From: Cupriavidus sp. WKF15
Lineage (GTDB): Bacteria; Pseudomonadota; Gammaproteobacteria; Burkholderiales; Burkholderiaceae
Assembly (NCBI RefSeq): GCF_029278605.1
Contig: NZ_CP119572.1
Coordinates: 2,604,001-2,668,000, forward strand
Reading direction: 5' to 3'
Length of the DNA: 64,000 nucleotides
The position numbers and the translations under genes were made by a program. The notes below the pieces were generated by a model, which saw only the letters and a program-made list of their open reading frames with translations, had not been told where the DNA came from and made no database searches. Positions 62,499 through 64,000 of the stretch are shown piece by piece (the first letter of the stretch is position 1; each line of letters begins with the position of its first letter).

Positions 62499-64000
62499 CT
62501 ACTGAGTTACATTTTTGGGGGAGGCATTATGTTCAATCTGCTTGTTACGGCAAACGACGAGGCTTGGGACGGCCGGCCGCAGGCGTTCCCATTGAGCCGC
62601 AGCGTATGGGTGGCCATACTCGTCAGAGTTGCGGAACAGTTCCAGGCGGCCAGGCACAGGCGTCTGGCTACCGTCTTCGTTCTCGCGATTGAAGCCTGAG
62701 ATGAAGTCGTAGACCAGTTTGGACGTGGACGTGTTGTTGCAGACGACGATGAAGCAAGGAGGCACCTTGATGCCGGCCGCTTGCCACAAGTCGAAGGTCT
62801 TTTGGTAATGACCGTACAAGGCCTCCAGAGCCGTTTGCAGTTCGACCGGCAGGCTCAAGGGGTCCAACGACTTTGCCGCCCCTCGGCCCTTTTTAGGCAT
62901 GCGTGTGCGGATGTGCTCCCACAGGTTGCGGAATTTCGGCATCTCGCCGCCAGGGATGTTGTCGGCTACGGGCACGCGGGGCAACTTGACGATGCCGCAT
63001 TCGATGGCGTCCATCAGCGAAAAGTCGCTCATCGTCCAAGGAAACAGAGTGCCCTCGACATAGCCAGAGCCCGCCAGGAAGAACGGCGTGGCGGACAGGT
63101 CGATCACCTTGGCAATCCCCAGCTTGCGGTTGACCGCCTCCAGGCCAGTGATCCACATGCGGGCTGCCTCGTTGTTCTCCTCGGCTTCCTTCTTTTCGTC
63201 GCCCTTCAGAGCATCAGTCTCGGCGTCAGGCTTCTCGCGGTAGCAGTGGTGCGCCTCGTCGTTGATGACCAGGATGTTGGTCATGCCCATCAGGTCGGGC
63301 ATGACGCGCTGGAGCATCTGACCTTCAGTCTCCAAGGTATTCAGCTCATCGCCGCCGCGGCCCTGCAGCAGCAGGCGGCCGCCCTTGGATAGCTCAATAC
63401 GCTCTCGAAGTTTGAAAGCGTGATAGTTCGTGATGACGATCTTTGCGCGGTTGATATCCTCCAGCATGTCGCTGGGGACCAGCTCGCGACTGGCGTAGTA
63501 GCTGTCCGGGTCGTTGGGCTGCAGGACGCGAAGGCGATCCTTGATGGTCAAGCCGGGAGCGACCAGGAGGAAGCCTCGGGTGAACTTCTTGCTGCCCGGC
63601 CGACGCACCGCGTTAACGGTTTGCCAGGCGATGATCATCGCCATCACCGTCGTCTTGCCGGCACCTGTGGCCAACTTGAGCGCCAAACGCATCAGTTCCG
63701 GGTTGGCGTCGTTGTTGGCGTTGGCCAGGTGATCGAGGAAGGTCTGGCCGATCTTGCCTACCTGCGGCGCAACCTCGGTAAGCCAAATGACCGTCTCCGC
63801 CGCTTCAACCTGGCAGAAAAAGGGGCGAATGCTGCTGAAGGCGTGATGTCGCCAGTGCTGCAGCAATCGGGCCGTCTCCGGTGTGACCCGCCAATCCGCG
63901 GGATTCTTCAGGGCGCGCCACTTATCGACCTCCTGGCGCACCGAGTTGATGATGGCCGTGTGGTCGTAGGCCTGTGCCTGAGTCGAGAGATCGTCGAACA
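62499..64000 (-). pseudogene. truncated DEAD/DEAH helicase of a restriction-type system
   Basis: The minus-strand frame enters from the right edge and runs to a stop at 62499, about 500 residues. It carries superfamily 2 helicase motifs: ARLLQHWRHHAFSSIRPFFCQVEAAETVIWL, Walker A LATGAGKTTVMAM, VAPGLTIKDRLRVL, INDEAHHCYRE (DEAH type) and IDLSATPFF. This layout is known from type III restriction-subunit-like proteins of about 1000 residues. After LELFRNSDEYGHPYA (near 62600) the sequence turns into an unrelated tail of about 35 residues, so the second helicase lobe and C-terminal domain are missing. The start lies outside the window. It is probably non-functional. Confidence 0.8.
62529..62699 (+). 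pseudogene. 5' fragment of an unidentified gene
   Basis: A GGGGGAGG ribosome site (62517-62524) stands 4 bases before ATG 62529, which opens MFNLLVTANDEAWDGRPQAF, a natural-looking protein start. After about 25 codons (near 62600) the plus strand becomes the reverse complement of the truncated helicase gene, and the frame runs on without meaning to a stop at 62699. I read this as the first 75 bases of a real gene whose remainder was lost at the junction. I do not recognise the protein. A TAGACT box at about 62495 may be its -10. Confidence 0.55.

Overview
This GC-rich window (about 65% GC by eye) reads as chromosomal DNA of a beta-proteobacterium of the Burkholderiaceae, most likely Cupriavidus or a close relative. 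The pointers are tripartite tricarboxylate transporter genes with a Bug-type receptor, an aerobic kynurenine (kynBUA) operon with an Lrp-type regulator, the ybgC-tolQRAB-pal-cpoB-queC block, and glyA-nrdR followed by a minor-pilin operon and ribD-ribE. The assignment rests on gene content and order, not on a database search.

Left part (1-23.5 kb): the N-terminal half of a K+/H+ antiporter runs off the left edge. It is followed by a tctBA transporter pair, a LysR regulator divergent from a Bug receptor and a gamma-glutamyltransferase, and an intact IS256-family element with an 8-bp target duplication. Next come housekeeping and small conserved genes: a PhzF protein, an unusually ordered CoA-transferase, glnS, an S4 protein, MAPEG, YceI, YaeQ, FKBP, ChaC, an ankyrin protein, an acyl-CoA ligase, a thioredoxin-TPR protein, a cupin, a hemerythrin, a P-loop kinase and tcdA.

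Middle part (23.5-45.3 kb): asmA, an MFS exporter, pdxH, cfa, a DUF72 protein, msrA, a flavin reductase, and the kynR/kynBUA tryptophan-to-anthranilate operon. Then an IclR regulator divergent from gcdH (glutaryl-CoA dehydrogenase) with a clear promoter and a 17-bp palindromic operator. A 1-Cys peroxiredoxin, a DUF883/YqjE/YqjK-like envelope cluster, a two-PAS GGDEF-EAL protein, tRNA-Lys(TTT) with a consensus promoter, a YeeE/YedE thiosulfate-type transporter and queC follow.

Right part (45.3-64 kb): a complete group II intron lies between queC and cpoB, directly behind the cpoB terminator. The Tol-Pal operon is on the minus strand. On the plus strand are glyA, nrdR, a tightly coupled minor-pilin operon (pilV-pilW-pilX-pilY1-pilE-fimT), ribD and ribE. 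After ribE the conserved chromosome ends. A non-coding stretch carries a cluster of repeated operator-like motifs. It is followed by two truncated genes facing each other: a 5' gene start with a strong Shine-Dalgarno site and the C-terminally truncated remains of a restriction-type DEAD/DEAH helicase that runs off the right edge. This looks like the eroded border of a genomic island, and it is the least explained part of the window.
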